Assembly: GCF_003057885.1 (NCBI RefSeq)
Contig: NZ_QAGK01000013.1
Coordinates: forward strand, 1-64,000
DNA from: Oceaniglobus ichthyenteri
GTDB taxonomy: Bacteria; Pseudomonadota; Alphaproteobacteria; Rhodobacterales; Rhodobacteraceae
Length of the DNA: 64,000 nt
Direction of reading: 5' to 3'
Of this stretch, positions 17,397 through 26,444 are shown piece by piece. Both the position numbers and the translations under genes were made by a program. The notes beneath the pieces are model-generated. The model was not told where the DNA came from, ran no database searches, and saw only the letters and a list, made by a program, of their open reading frames with translations. Position 1 is the first letter of the stretch, and every line of letters starts with the position of its first letter.

Positions 17397-19660
17397 TGCA
17401 TCTCCTCCTTCTCGGGGGCGGTTGTGGTCAGGTTGATCACCACCGGATCAAACCGGGGCGATGAGACGGTGACACGCACATCCCCCGGCGTGCCAGTCGA
17501 GCGCAGCCAGAACCCCGCGCTGCCCCCGCGCAGGGTGATCTGATCGGGGCCAAGCAGGGACGCCGCGCCCGCAACCGCGATGGTCACGGGCAGATCGACA
17601 AAGGGCGTGACATTGCCCAGTTGATCCAGCGCGCGCAGGGCAACGCGCATTTCCTGGCGATCCGCGCCAAAGCTTTCGCGATCCGGTGTCACCGCAAGAC
17701 GGGTCAGCACCGGTGCGCCGCTGAATTTGCGGGTCGCGACACGGGTATCGCCCACAAACCCCTCAAACGTCACATCGGGCCAGGACATGCCCCATTTGCC
17801 GATGATATTTTCATCCACATCGCCAAGGCGCAGGATCGCCGGGGGGTGGGGCAGATGGGGAAATCCCTCGCTGTCGGGGCGGATATCGACGCTTTGCCCG
17901 TCGGGCAGGATCATGCGCACCAGATCGCAGTTGGTCAGGATCATCAACGGAAACACCCCGCCGATGTTGCGCTCGCCCCGCGCCCAGTGGGTGACAGGCT
18001 CCATCACCACCTTTTCGCTTGGGTCACGTTGGCTGGAATAGGCATGGGCGGCGAATTTCGGTTCGCGAAACATGCTCAGCACGCCGTGGTGACACACCCG
18101 ATCCCCCGAGCCGAAATCGGCATGGGTGTTATAATCAAACATGCACCAGCCGATACAGCCGGAAATCCCCGGATCACCGTGGGCATAATCCAGCACCTCA
18201 AGATGGCGGGTCACATGCTCCATCTGCCGCAGTTCGTTATCGATGATCTTGGTCGGGAACATATGGCCGTTATATTCGGTGATGAGGTAGGGCACGGGGT
18301 GTGACAGGCCTGTCACCTCTTCGCGCTGGCGCAATCCGCGCCGCGCGATATTGGCCAGCGGGCGTTCAAAATCACCCAGCACGAAATCGTTGAACGTATA
18401 GACATCCTCAAGCAGGGTACTGTGCATATGTTTGCGAATGCCCCCCGTCTGGCGGGTGGTGTCAAGTTCGTGGGCCAGGGCGTTGGTGCGGGCGTAAAAC
18501 GCATCGTCATCAACGGATTCGTTGATCCGCACCCCCCACATGATGATCGACGGATGGTTCCAATCCCTCTCGATCATCCGGCGCACGTTTTTGACTGCCT
18601 CATCCTTCCACGCTTCACCGCCGATATGTTGCCAGCCGGGAATCTCCTCCAGCACCAACAGGCCGATCCGGTCGCAGTGTTCGATAAACCATTTGCTTTG
18701 GGGATAATGGGATGTGCGCACGATGTTGCAGCCCAGATCGTGTTTGACGATTTCGGCGTCACGCTCTTGCGCTTCGCGGCCCATGGCATAGCCGACATAG
18801 GGAAAGGATTGATGCCGGTTCAGCCCGATCAGTTTCACCCGCTCGCCGTTCAGGAAAAACCCGTCGGGGGTAAATTCCGCGGCGCGAAAGCCGAAGCTTT
18901 CGGTGCGGGTATCGGTGAAGCCTTCGCCAGTGATCGTGATCGTGGCGCGGTACAGCGTGGGCGTGTCGAGCGACCACAGGGTCAGCCCCGCCAGACCGTC
19001 AAATTCCAGCGCCGCGCCCTGATCATCCAATTCGGTTTCAGCCGTGGCAATCTGTGTGCCCGCGCCATCGTGCAACACAACCTTACAGGTGCCAGACACG
19101 GCCCCACCTTGGGGATTGGCCAGCAGACAGCGCAGATGCACGGTTTTTTCAGCGGCCAAAGGATCGGGCGTTTCGATTTTTACATTATCGATCGACACCG
19201 GATCGGCCTGTTCCAGCCACACCTCGCGGTAAATCCCGGCATAGGTCAGATAATCAATCTGCCCGCCAAAGGGCGGAATATCGGGGTTTTCGCTGCCGTC
19301 CACCATGACAGTGATCAGGTTTTCACCGTCGCTCAGATGATCGGTCAGGCGGATGCGAAACGGGGTGTATCCATCGGGATGGCCGCCCAGATGGGTGCCG
19401 TTCAAATAGACCTGGGCATTGGCCATGGCCCCATCAAAGCGCAGCCAGATTTCGCGCCCGGCGAACCGCTTTTGCCACTCTAGCGTGGTTTGATAGGTGA
19501 ACGCCTGTTGATAACATTTCTCATCGAAATAATCGAACGGCAGATCAACGGCATTATGGGGCAAAGCCACGGGCGTGCCGGTTTGGCGCGCGGTGGTCCA
19601 GGCCGGGTCAAACCCCGGCAGAAAGGACCAGTTTTCACAGAACAAGGCAGAATGCGGCAT
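17393..19660 (-). CDS. Glycoside hydrolase family 2 (beta-galactosidase/beta-glucuronidase type), cytoplasmic
   Basis: 755 residues from the ATG at 19660, which has a GGAG site about 8 bp upstream; an ATG 12 bp earlier is possible. The domain order is GH2: N-terminal jelly roll with FDGAMANAQVYLNGTHLGGH (about 75-94), an immunoglobulin-like linker domain, then a TIM barrel. The acid/base is Glu381 in RINES and the nucleophile Glu462 in ITEYNG, both in canonical contexts. No signal peptide is present, so it works on imported oligosaccharide. Neighbouring sulfatase, LacI regulator and sugar ABC transporter support a role on a sulfated galactoside or uronide. Family is firm; the sugar is not. 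Confidence 0.92.
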   Translation of the reverse strand: MPHSALFCENWSFLPGFDPAWTTARQTGTPVALPHNAVDLPFDYFDEKCYQQAFTYQTTLEWQKRFAGREIWLRFDGAMANAQVYLNGTHLGGHPDGYTPFRIRLTDHLSDGENLITVMVDGSENPDIPPFGGQIDYLTYAGIYREVWLEQADPVSIDNVKIETPDPLAAEKTVHLRCLLANPQGGAVSGTCKVVLHDGAGTQIATAETELDDQGAALEFDGLAGLTLWSLDTPTLYRATITITGEGFTDTRTESFGFRAAEFTPDGFFLNGERVKLIGLNRHQSFPYVGYAMGREAQERDAEIVKHDLGCNIVRTSHYPQSKWFIEHCDRIGLLVLEEIPGWQHIGGEAWKDEAVKNVRRMIERDWNHPSIIMWGVRINESVDDDAFYARTNALAHELDTTRQTGGIRKHMHSTLLEDVYTFNDFVLGDFERPLANIARRGLRQREEVTGLSHPVPYLITEYNGHMFPTKIIDNELRQMEHVTRHLEVLDYAHGDPGISGCIGWCMFDYNTHADFGSGDRVCHHGVLSMFREPKFAAHAYSSQRDPSEKVVMEPVTHWARGERNIGGVFPLMILTNCDLVRMILPDGQSVDIRPDSEGFPHLPHPPAILRLGDVDENIIGKWGMSWPDVTFEGFVGDTRVATRKFSGAPVLTRLAVTPDRESFGADRQEMRVALRALDQLGNVTPFVDLPVTIAVAGAASLLGPDQITLRGGSAGFWLRSTGTPGDVRVTVSSPRFDPVVINLTTTAPEKEEMQ

Positions 19661-19693
19661 GATAGACTCCATAGCGCAAGGAATGGGGAGGGA

Positions 19694-20704
19694 TTAAAGG
19701 GTGCTGGCGCGCACGGTCACGACCGGCTGAATCTGTACGTGTTTGGCGGTGGTGCGCCCGGCCAGACGCTCCATCAACAGATCAACCGCTGCGGCGCCGA
19801 TTTCACCGGCATCCAGACGGATCGTGGTCAGTTTCGGGCGCAGCACACCGGCCACGGCGCTGTCGTTGAACCCGGCCACGGAAATATCTTCGGGGATGCG
19901 CAGGCCGCGCTGTTGCAACGCCTGATACACCTCGACCGCGATGTGATCCTTTTGCACGATCAACGCATCGGGCAACGGTTTGCCAAGCTGTTCAAGCCGG
20001 GCAAACAGATCATCAATCAGGGTTTCGCCATTGCCGGTTTCATAGATCGTATAATCGGGGTCAAACCCGCCTGCCCGCTCCATCACCTGCCGGTATCCGG
20101 TCAGGCGGGCATCATTGGCACTGGCCAGACCCACCAGCGCCGGGCGCACCACGCCCCGCCCCAAAAGCCAGTCACACAGCATGACCGAGGCCGCCGTGAT
20201 ATCGACATAGGCCAGATCCATGGGCGTCGGTGGTTCGGCAGGATGCACCAGAACCAAGGGCACGGCGTGTTCCTCAATCGCATCGACCATGTCTTGTGCC
20301 AGCGGACCAATCGACAGGATGCCTGAATCGCGGCCCCGCAACAATGAGGCGGGGTCAAACTCCTGTTCCAGAACCCGCACGATATTGATGCCATAAGCCT
20401 CGCAGCGCGCCTCGATCCCCTGGCGCAGACCCAAATAGAACGGGCGCGACATTTCTTGTGCGCTGGTCAGGAAATGCACCAAAACCAAAGATACCAAACC
20501 GCGCGGCCGGCGGATGCGCAACGGATCATCGTTCGCCCCGCCGCGCCGTTGCCGGGGCGTGACATATTGCAGCTTTTCCGCCGCTTCGATCACCAGGGCG
20601 CGTTTTTCATCAGAGATCGACAGACTGGGATCGCGGTTCAGAACCCGCGAAATCGTCGATCCGGCCACGCCGGTCAGTTGCGATATTTCTTTCAGCGTCG
20701 CCAT
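19694..20704 (-). CDS. LacI-family transcriptional regulator
   Basis: 336 residues. The N-terminal HTH is MATLKEISQLTGVAGSTISRVLNRD, followed by the hinge and a periplasmic-binding-protein-like sugar domain. The start codon shares one base with the sulfatase stop (TGATG), so it is transcribed inside the glycan operon, between sulfatase and GH2. It most likely represses this same operon, with an intermediate of the glycan as inducer. The hinge region is longer and more charged than usual (RQRRGGANDDPLRIRRPRG). Confidence 0.93.
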   Translation of the reverse strand: MATLKEISQLTGVAGSTISRVLNRDPSLSISDEKRALVIEAAEKLQYVTPRQRRGGANDDPLRIRRPRGLVSLVLVHFLTSAQEMSRPFYLGLRQGIEARCEAYGINIVRVLEQEFDPASLLRGRDSGILSIGPLAQDMVDAIEEHAVPLVLVHPAEPPTPMDLAYVDITAASVMLCDWLLGRGVVRPALVGLASANDARLTGYRQVMERAGGFDPDYTIYETGNGETLIDDLFARLEQLGKPLPDALIVQKDHIAVEVYQALQQRGLRIPEDISVAGFNDSAVAGVLRPKLTTIRLDAGEIGAAAVDLLMERLAGRTTAKHVQIQPVVTVRASTL

Positions 20705-22014
20705 CAGAGCGCCTGTTGCGGCGGTTTCGCCGGGTCGATCCGGGGCGCGGTTTCGCCCGCCTCGACCATGCGTTCAACCAACCGTTTGGCCAACATGGCG
20801 CGAGTGTCGCTGTGTGATGGGACAGCGATCAGATTGTTCAACTCACCCGGATCGGCCTCAAGATCATAGAGTTCGGATTCACGATACCGGTCACTGCCCG
20901 CATGGGCGAACGGATCAAGATGATCGGCAGAGATACAGTATTTCCATTTGCCATGGCGCAGGGCGCGGGCGACCTGACTTTCGCTGATCTGAACGAACAT
21001 ATCGTCGGGGCCGGATTTTTCGGCCAACAGCGATGTGCCCTGCATATCATCCGGCACCTCAATGCCTGCCGCGTGGAGCAATGTCGGCGGCAGATCGACC
21101 AGCGAACAGATGCGCGATATCGCCGTGCCATCGTTGAAACCGGGGCCGTGAAACAGGGTTGGCACCCGGATCGAGGCCTCGTGACACGAGCGTTTGTATT
21201 CGGCGTTACGGGTTCTGAAATGGCACCCATGATCCGAGGTGAACAGGATGATCGTATTGTCCAACTGACCGAGCGAAATCAGCGCATCGACGATCCGGCC
21301 CAATGCCTCATCCAGGCGGGCGATCATGCCCATGTATCCATGGTAATGCTGTTTGGCATTGCCCTTCAGCGTATCAAGATCGGGGGGATAAACCGTGGCG
21401 CGTTTGGCCAAACGCTCTTCATATCCGACGGGGGCGGGATAGCTGTCATCCTGGTTTTGATGGTGCGGCTCAAGAAACGACAGGAACATGAAGAACGGAT
21501 CGTCGCGCGGTTCGGCCAGATGCCGGATCGCCGCATCGGTCAGGGCATCGACCCGGTAACCGGGCAAATCATGGGGTTCGCCATCCCGATCAAACAACCG
21601 GGTTTGATAGGCGAACGAGGTAAATTCCAAAATATTGGCCCCCAGCCAATAATCATATCCGCCCTGTTGATCGCGCGGCACTGGCTCTTGAGACGCCAGA
21701 TGCCATTTGCCGATATAGGCGGTGTGATACCCGGCCGCGCCGAAATGATGCGCCAGGGTCTTTTCTCCGGCAGGCAGCGGAATATCATTGCGAAAACACC
21801 CGGTTGTCGTGGGGTATTTGCCGGTTTGAAACATCGACCGGGCCGGCCCACAGACCGGTTGCGCGGTGAACGAATTGGGCACAAACCGCCCCGCCCGCGC
21901 CAGCCGGTCGAAATTGGGGGTCACATCCAATCCGTTGCCATGCATCCCCACGCTGTCCCAACGCTGCTGATCGGTGAAAAACACCAAAACATTCGGTTTG
22001 CTGCTGCTGCTCAT
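20704..22014 (-). CDS. Type I (formylglycine) sulfatase, no signal peptide
   Basis: 436 residues of the alkaline-phosphatase/sulfatase superfamily. NVLVFFTDQQRWDSVG carries the first metal-site Asp (D15). The C-x-P-x-R signature is CGPAR with Cys55, the residue converted to formylglycine, and ILFTSDHGCH supplies the second metal site. GKWHL and EPHHQ are further family landmarks. The N-terminus is polar with no export signal, so hydrolysis of a sulfate ester in the cytoplasm is expected. It lies between the permease genes and the LacI/GH2 genes of the operon. A formylglycine-generating enzyme must be encoded elsewhere. The sulfated substrate is unknown. Confidence 0.92.
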   Translation of the reverse strand: MSSSSKPNVLVFFTDQQRWDSVGMHGNGLDVTPNFDRLARAGRFVPNSFTAQPVCGPARSMFQTGKYPTTTGCFRNDIPLPAGEKTLAHHFGAAGYHTAYIGKWHLASQEPVPRDQQGGYDYWLGANILEFTSFAYQTRLFDRDGEPHDLPGYRVDALTDAAIRHLAEPRDDPFFMFLSFLEPHHQNQDDSYPAPVGYEERLAKRATVYPPDLDTLKGNAKQHYHGYMGMIARLDEALGRIVDALISLGQLDNTIILFTSDHGCHFRTRNAEYKRSCHEASIRVPTLFHGPGFNDGTAISRICSLVDLPPTLLHAAGIEVPDDMQGTSLLAEKSGPDDMFVQISESQVARALRHGKWKYCISADHLDPFAHAGSDRYRESELYDLEADPGELNNLIAVPSHSDTRAMLAKRLVERMVEAGETAPRIDPAKPPQQAL

Positions 22015-22030
22015 GGTTACAGTCCTATTC

Positions 22031-22864
22031 TTATTTCATGCCCGAAAGCATGGCACTTTGTACGAAATACCTCTGGGCAAAGAGATACAGCAGGAAACAC
22101 GGCAGGAACAAAAGCATCCCCCCCACCGCCGTGAGATTCCACTGGGTGAAAAACTCCTGATTGAACAGGGTCAGGCCGGTGGTGATCGGGCGCATGTTTT
22201 CGCTGGAAACCACCACCAGCGGCCAGATAAATTCATTGAACTGAAACACAAAGGTCAACAGGGCAACGGTGGCAATTGCCGGGCCAAGCTGGGGCAGCAC
22301 GATATCAATGAAAATCCGCACCTCGCCCGCCCCGTCCAGCCGCGCCGCCGCGATCAGATCGTCAGGGATCGGCAGAATGAATTGGCGCATCAGGAAAATG
22401 CCAAACGCACTCATCGCGAAAGGCAGGATCAACCCGGTATAGGTATTCAGCAACCCCCATTGCGCCGTCATCACATAAAGCGGGATCAGGCGCACGAAAA
22501 ACGGGATCATCAGCGTCGACAGCAGGGCGACAAACATGAACCGCTTGCCCGGAAATTCCATCTTGGCAAAGACATAGCCGATCATCGGATCGAATATCAC
22601 ATGCAACAGGGCAATCACCCCGGCCACAAAAAACGAATTCAGGATGAACCGCGCAAACGGCGCCTTTTCCCAGATCGTGATGTAATTGGTGAATTGCAGG
22701 GTTTCGGGAATAACCACCACCTGCCCCGAAAACATCTCGGCGTCGCTTTGCAGTGACAGCGACACCATATAAAGAAATGGCAGCATCGCCAGCAGAACAA
22801 ACACCCCCATCAAGGGATAAATCCAAAGGCGCGCAGACAAGGGATAAGAGGTACGGTGTGCCAT
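22031..22864 (-). CDS. Carbohydrate ABC transporter permease, MalG type
   Basis: 277 residues. A first helix (LWIYPLMGVFVLLAMLPFLYM) is followed by a periplasmic loop and about five more helices. The EAA coupling loop is DDLIAAARLDGAGEVRIFIDIVLP, typical of CUT1-family inner-membrane permeases, and the C-terminus RYFVQSAMLSGMK is characteristic of MalG. It starts 9 bp after the MalF-type gene and precedes the sulfatase. It should form the heterodimeric channel with the MalF-like protein. Confidence 0.94.
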   Translation of the reverse strand: MAHRTSYPLSARLWIYPLMGVFVLLAMLPFLYMVSLSLQSDAEMFSGQVVVIPETLQFTNYITIWEKAPFARFILNSFFVAGVIALLHVIFDPMIGYVFAKMEFPGKRFMFVALLSTLMIPFFVRLIPLYVMTAQWGLLNTYTGLILPFAMSAFGIFLMRQFILPIPDDLIAAARLDGAGEVRIFIDIVLPQLGPAIATVALLTFVFQFNEFIWPLVVVSSENMRPITTGLTLFNQEFFTQWNLTAVGGMLLFLPCFLLYLFAQRYFVQSAMLSGMK

Positions 22865-22873
22865 GAAATGTCC

Positions 22874-23752
22874 TTAGGTGTGCCGGATGTCACGGTTGAG
22901 AAGTTTGAACTGCGCCCAGGTGATGAACAGGATCACCAGGAACATCACAAAAGACAGCGCCGAGGCATAGCCGATGTTCAGCCCCTGAAAGGCAGTGTCA
23001 AACACATGCAGCGAATACAGCCGGGTGGCATTGGCCGGCCCACCCCCGGTCATCAGATACGGCAGCGCCATTTCCTGCATCGAGGCAATCATCACAATCA
23101 CCGCCAGAAACAGCGTGGTGGGCATCAGCAGGGGCAGGGTAATATCGCGAAACAAATGCCGCCGCTTGGCCCCGTCCAATTCGGCCGCCTGGTACAGATG
23201 GTTCGGAATCCCCTGAATCGCGGCGATATAGATCAGCACGGCATAACCGATATCCTTCCACACCGACACGGCCACCAAAACCCAGATCGCCGCATCGGGA
23301 TCGGTCAGCCAATATTGCTGTGGCAGGCCCAGTTTCAACAGCGCGGCATTCAGAAGCCCGGTATAGGGATCAAGGATCGATTTCCACATCAGCGCCGAAA
23401 TCACGAACGACACGATATAAGGAAAGAACAGGATCGCGCGGATCGTATTGCGCGCCTTCAGCGGCCCGGCCAGGATCGACGCCAATACCAGCGCAATCAA
23501 CAGGGTGAACACGGTTGACCCGACCGCATAGATCAGGGTTGCGCCCATCGCCTTGATCGCCAGGCGGTCTTTGAAAATGTAGATATAATTTTTCAGCCCG
23601 GCAAATTCGGATTCGCCGATCAACGGCTGACCGCTGCGCAGGCTCGCCCAGAATTCAATCGCGATGGGCCAGAAAAAGAACACCAGAAAATACAGGATCG
23701 CAGGCAGCAGAAAGGCATAGGCCGTCAGGGCGCGGCGCTGTTTATAGGTCAT
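22874..23752 (-). CDS. Carbohydrate ABC transporter permease, MalF type
   Basis: 292 residues with six predicted helices. The first is LTAYAFLLPAILYFLVFFFWP, followed by FAGLKNYIYIFKD. The coupling loop is QAAELDGAKRRHLFRDITLPLL. CUT1 sugar permeases of the UgpA/MalF group share this pattern. The gene lies between the binding protein (upstream in the operon, across a strong hairpin) and the MalG-type partner. Confidence 0.94.
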   Translation of the reverse strand: MTYKQRRALTAYAFLLPAILYFLVFFFWPIAIEFWASLRSGQPLIGESEFAGLKNYIYIFKDRLAIKAMGATLIYAVGSTVFTLLIALVLASILAGPLKARNTIRAILFFPYIVSFVISALMWKSILDPYTGLLNAALLKLGLPQQYWLTDPDAAIWVLVAVSVWKDIGYAVLIYIAAIQGIPNHLYQAAELDGAKRRHLFRDITLPLLMPTTLFLAVIVMIASMQEMALPYLMTGGGPANATRLYSLHVFDTAFQGLNIGYASALSFVMFLVILFITWAQFKLLNRDIRHT

Positions 23753-23773
23753 GACACTCTCCTGCTGGGCGGT

Positions 23774-23797
23774 CCGGCCCCCGGAAATGGGGGCCGG
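23774..23797 (-). repeat. Intercistronic stem-loop behind sugar-binding-protein gene
   Basis: CCGGCCCCC and GGGGGCCGG form a perfect 9-bp stem around a 6-nt loop, in the 51-bp gap between the binding-protein stop and the MalF-type start. There is no T-run on the transcript strand, so it is unlikely to be a full terminator. Such hairpins usually protect the upstream mRNA from 3' decay and raise the binding-protein to permease ratio. Confidence 0.75.
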
Positions 23798-23803
23798 GGA
23801 TGA

Positions 23804-25048
23804 TTATTTTGCGTCGATGATGGCGTTGGCTTCATCGGCCGCCGCCTTGAGGGTTTCTGCCGCATCGGCGCGACCATACAACACCTCTTCAAAGGCGGTT
23901 TGAATGATCGTATCTACCGCCGGATCAAATTTGCCGGTCAGGGTCAGGGGCAATTGCACATCTTGCGAATAGGGCAAACAGGTGCCGAATTGCCCCAGCA
24001 GCGCGTCATCCTGTACCCGCTGATCGGCCAGCCAGGATTTGCGCGGCATGGTCATGGAATAGCGCAGCGATGTTTCCACCTCGACCTCGACATCGGTCAA
24101 TGCCTTGATCAGCTCCCATGCCATTTCGGGATGTTTGGCATCCTTTGGAATCGCCAGACCAACGCCGCCCTGCACGGTTGATTGCACCTCACCGGTCAGC
24201 GATGGCGCAACCGCCCAGTTCAGATCGGGGTTGCCGGTGCGAATGGGGTTGATATCCCATGGCCCGGTTATGATCATCGCCGCCCGCCCCGAAGTGAACA
24301 ACCTTTGCGGCCCCTCATAATCGGCCCCCGCCACCGGCACCGGTGCCGAGCGGTCTTCGTGAATCAGGCCCGACAGAAATTCAAGCGCGCTGATGGTTGC
24401 TTCGGAATCCAACCCGACCTTGCCGGTTTCGGTGTTGAAATAGTCACCACCGGCCTGAAACACCCATGGCCAGTAATAAATGAACGCCGAATTGGGGGCA
24501 AAACCGAACACGCCGGGTTTTGTCGTGGCGGCGGCGACTTCGCGAAATTCCTCCCAGGTGGCGGGAGGGGCGTCATATCCGGCCTCGGCCAACATGTCCT
24601 TGTTATAAACCAGCGTGGCGCAGGTGTGATGGATCTGTACGCCGTAATTCTTGCCGTCGATGGTGTTTTTGGCCACCGCATTGTCAAACCAATCGCCCGG
24701 ATAATCGAACGTGTCGGTGTCGCGCGCGGCGTAGTCATCGATCGACAGCAAAAGATCCTGATGGGCAAATTCGGGAATCCAGCCGCCCGGCGTGGCCAAC
24801 AGATCGGGGGGATTGTTGGCGGCGAAATCTGCCACGATCTTGGTGCGCAGATCGGGCCATTGGTATTTTTCAAACTGCACGGTCCAGCCGGGATTATCGG
24901 CCTCGAACTGGGCGATGGCATCCATATAGGTGTCATAGCCATGGCCGGCGTTGAAATACACGCGCAGGGTTTCGGCCCCTGCCATTCCGGCGCCAAGCCC
25001 CGCCGCCAGCGCCAGAATGGCACCTGTGGTTTTCAGTGATTTTAACAT
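23804..25048 (-). CDS. Sugar ABC transporter extracellular binding protein, family 1
   Basis: 414 residues from the ATG at 25048, chosen because a Sec signal peptide (MLKSLKTTGAILALAAGLG...AGAE) begins there. The mature protein has SBP_bac_1 features: DAIAQFEADNPGWTVQFE, an early DLLATPGGWIPEFA, VQGGVGLAIPKDAKHPEMAWELI near residue 280, and a Trp-rich middle lobe. It captures the oligosaccharide in the periplasm for the MalF/MalG-type channel. It is the second gene of the operon, after the ATPase. Confidence 0.93.
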   Translation of the reverse strand: MLKSLKTTGAILALAAGLGAGMAGAETLRVYFNAGHGYDTYMDAIAQFEADNPGWTVQFEKYQWPDLRTKIVADFAANNPPDLLATPGGWIPEFAHQDLLLSIDDYAARDTDTFDYPGDWFDNAVAKNTIDGKNYGVQIHHTCATLVYNKDMLAEAGYDAPPATWEEFREVAAATTKPGVFGFAPNSAFIYYWPWVFQAGGDYFNTETGKVGLDSEATISALEFLSGLIHEDRSAPVPVAGADYEGPQRLFTSGRAAMIITGPWDINPIRTGNPDLNWAVAPSLTGEVQSTVQGGVGLAIPKDAKHPEMAWELIKALTDVEVEVETSLRYSMTMPRKSWLADQRVQDDALLGQFGTCLPYSQDVQLPLTLTGKFDPAVDTIIQTAFEEVLYGRADAAETLKAAADEANAIIDAK

Positions 25049-25079
25049 GGTATCCTCCCTTTCGTTGTCCTGTGGTTTG

Positions 25080-26138
25080 TTATTGCAGCCGCCGCCCGGT
25101 TTCCGGGTCGAACACAAAGGACCGCTGTTGTGGTATGTTCAGATGCACGGTGTCACCCGCCCGCACATCGCGCCGCCCCTTCAGATCGACGCAAAATTCG
25201 CCCCCCGACGGCAGGATCGCATAGCCATAGGTGACGCCGCCCAATTGCTCGACCGAGCGCAAGGTCAGCGGCGCGCCCTCTGGCGACAGGTCCAGATGTT
25301 CGGGGCGAATGCCCACCGTCACCGGTTTGCCCGCCGCCACCCCGGCCCCGAATGTCAGGTGCGCACCGTTCAGATCATCCAGGATCAGACCGCCATCGCC
25401 CTGGGTCGCCGACATGAAATTCATCGCCGGTGAGCCGATAAACCCGGCCACAAACCGGTTGGCGGGATTATCATATAACTCCAAAGGTGTGCCCACCTGT
25501 TCAATCTTGCCCGCGCGCAGCACCACGATTTTGTCGGCCAGGGTCATCGCCTCGACCTGATCATGGGTGACATAGATCATCGTCGTGCCCAGGGTTTTGT
25601 GCAGATCCGACAATTCCAGCCGCATCCGCGTGCGCAATTCGGCATCAAGGTTGGACAGCGGTTCATCAAACAGAAAAACCTTGGGGTTGCGCACGATGGC
25701 CCGGCCAATGGCGACCCGTTGGCGTTGCCCGCCCGACAGTTCCGCAGGCTTGCGTTCAAGATAATCAACCAACCCCAGGGTTTCGGCAGCGCGCGCCACT
25801 TTGTCGGCGATCATCGCCTTGGGCTCGCGCGCCAATTTCAGGGCATACCCCATGTTCTGGCGCACATTCATATGCGGATACAGCGCGTAATTCTGAAACA
25901 CCATCGCCACGCCCCGCTCACCGGGGTGGCGGTGGCTGACATCGGTATCGCCAATCACGATCTGGCCCGACGACAAGTCCTCAAGGCCCGCAATGGTGCG
26001 CAGCAAGGTGGATTTGCCACAGCCCGACGGCCCGACAAACACGCAAAATTCGCCGTCTCCGATCGTCAGATCCAATTCAGGAATCGCATTGACCGCGCCG
26101 TAATCCTTACGAACCGATTTCAGAGTGACGCCTGCCAT
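25080..26138 (-). CDS. ugpC: Sugar ABC transporter ATP-binding protein, UgpC/MalK type
   Basis: 352 residues from the ATG at 26138 (MAGVTLKSVRKDYG). Walker A is VGPSGCGKSTLLRTIAG, the signature [18 protein letters not shown], and Walker B FLFDEPLSNLDAELR. The C-terminal TOBE-like regulatory domain includes VTVGIRPEHLDL. MalK/UgpC/MsmX proteins energise CUT1 sugar importers. It is the first gene of the leftward glycan operon, so the operon promoter should lie in 26139-26400. The symbol indicates type, not substrate. Confidence 0.93.
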   Translation of the reverse strand: MAGVTLKSVRKDYGAVNAIPELDLTIGDGEFCVFVGPSGCGKSTLLRTIAGLEDLSSGQIVIGDTDVSHRHPGERGVAMVFQNYALYPHMNVRQNMGYALKLAREPKAMIADKVARAAETLGLVDYLERKPAELSGGQRQRVAIGRAIVRNPKVFLFDEPLSNLDAELRTRMRLELSDLHKTLGTTMIYVTHDQVEAMTLADKIVVLRAGKIEQVGTPLELYDNPANRFVAGFIGSPAMNFMSATQGDGGLILDDLNGAHLTFGAGVAAGKPVTVGIRPEHLDLSPEGAPLTLRSVEQLGGVTYGYAILPSGGEFCVDLKGRRDVRAGDTVHLNIPQQRSFVFDPETGRRLQ

Positions 26139-26444
26139 ATATTTCCCCACGGAATCGATCTGCCTCAAGTTATAAAAATTTAGTAAATATTTATCTCTCC
26201 TGTCAAGCCATTGCTTTGAGTAATTCTAAAAGAGGGATTAAGCGTTTATAACCAGTGGGTTGTAGGGGTGTTTCATCGTTGGGCGCGGGTTTTGCAGTGG
26301 CCTCACCCCTCACCGGGCCGCCATGCCGCCGCGCTGAAAACACCGTGGCGTGCGCGCCATCCAAGGTGCGCATACTGAACAGAAGGTGTTGCAACCCCCG
26401 CAATCATCTTTAGGTTGAGTAAAACTTGGTTTGGCGGAAAATCC
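26139..26444. promoter_or_regulatory. Divergent promoter region; AT-rich stretch with a possible LacI-type operator
   Basis: 306 bp between the divergent ugpC-type gene and the membrane REC gene, with no convincing gene. The part nearest ugpC is strikingly AT-rich (26168-26196) and contains TTTAGTAAA at 26179-26187, a near-palindrome centred about 45 bp upstream of the ugpC start. That is where a LacI operator and promoter would be expected. The remaining sequence is GC-rich with no clear hairpin. The operator is a suggestion only. Confidence 0.35.

Noticed and set aside
26203-26403. 66-aa minus-strand gene between the ugpC-type and membrane REC genes
   Set aside because: No ribosome-binding site, no recognisable domain, and it fills what should be a divergent promoter region.
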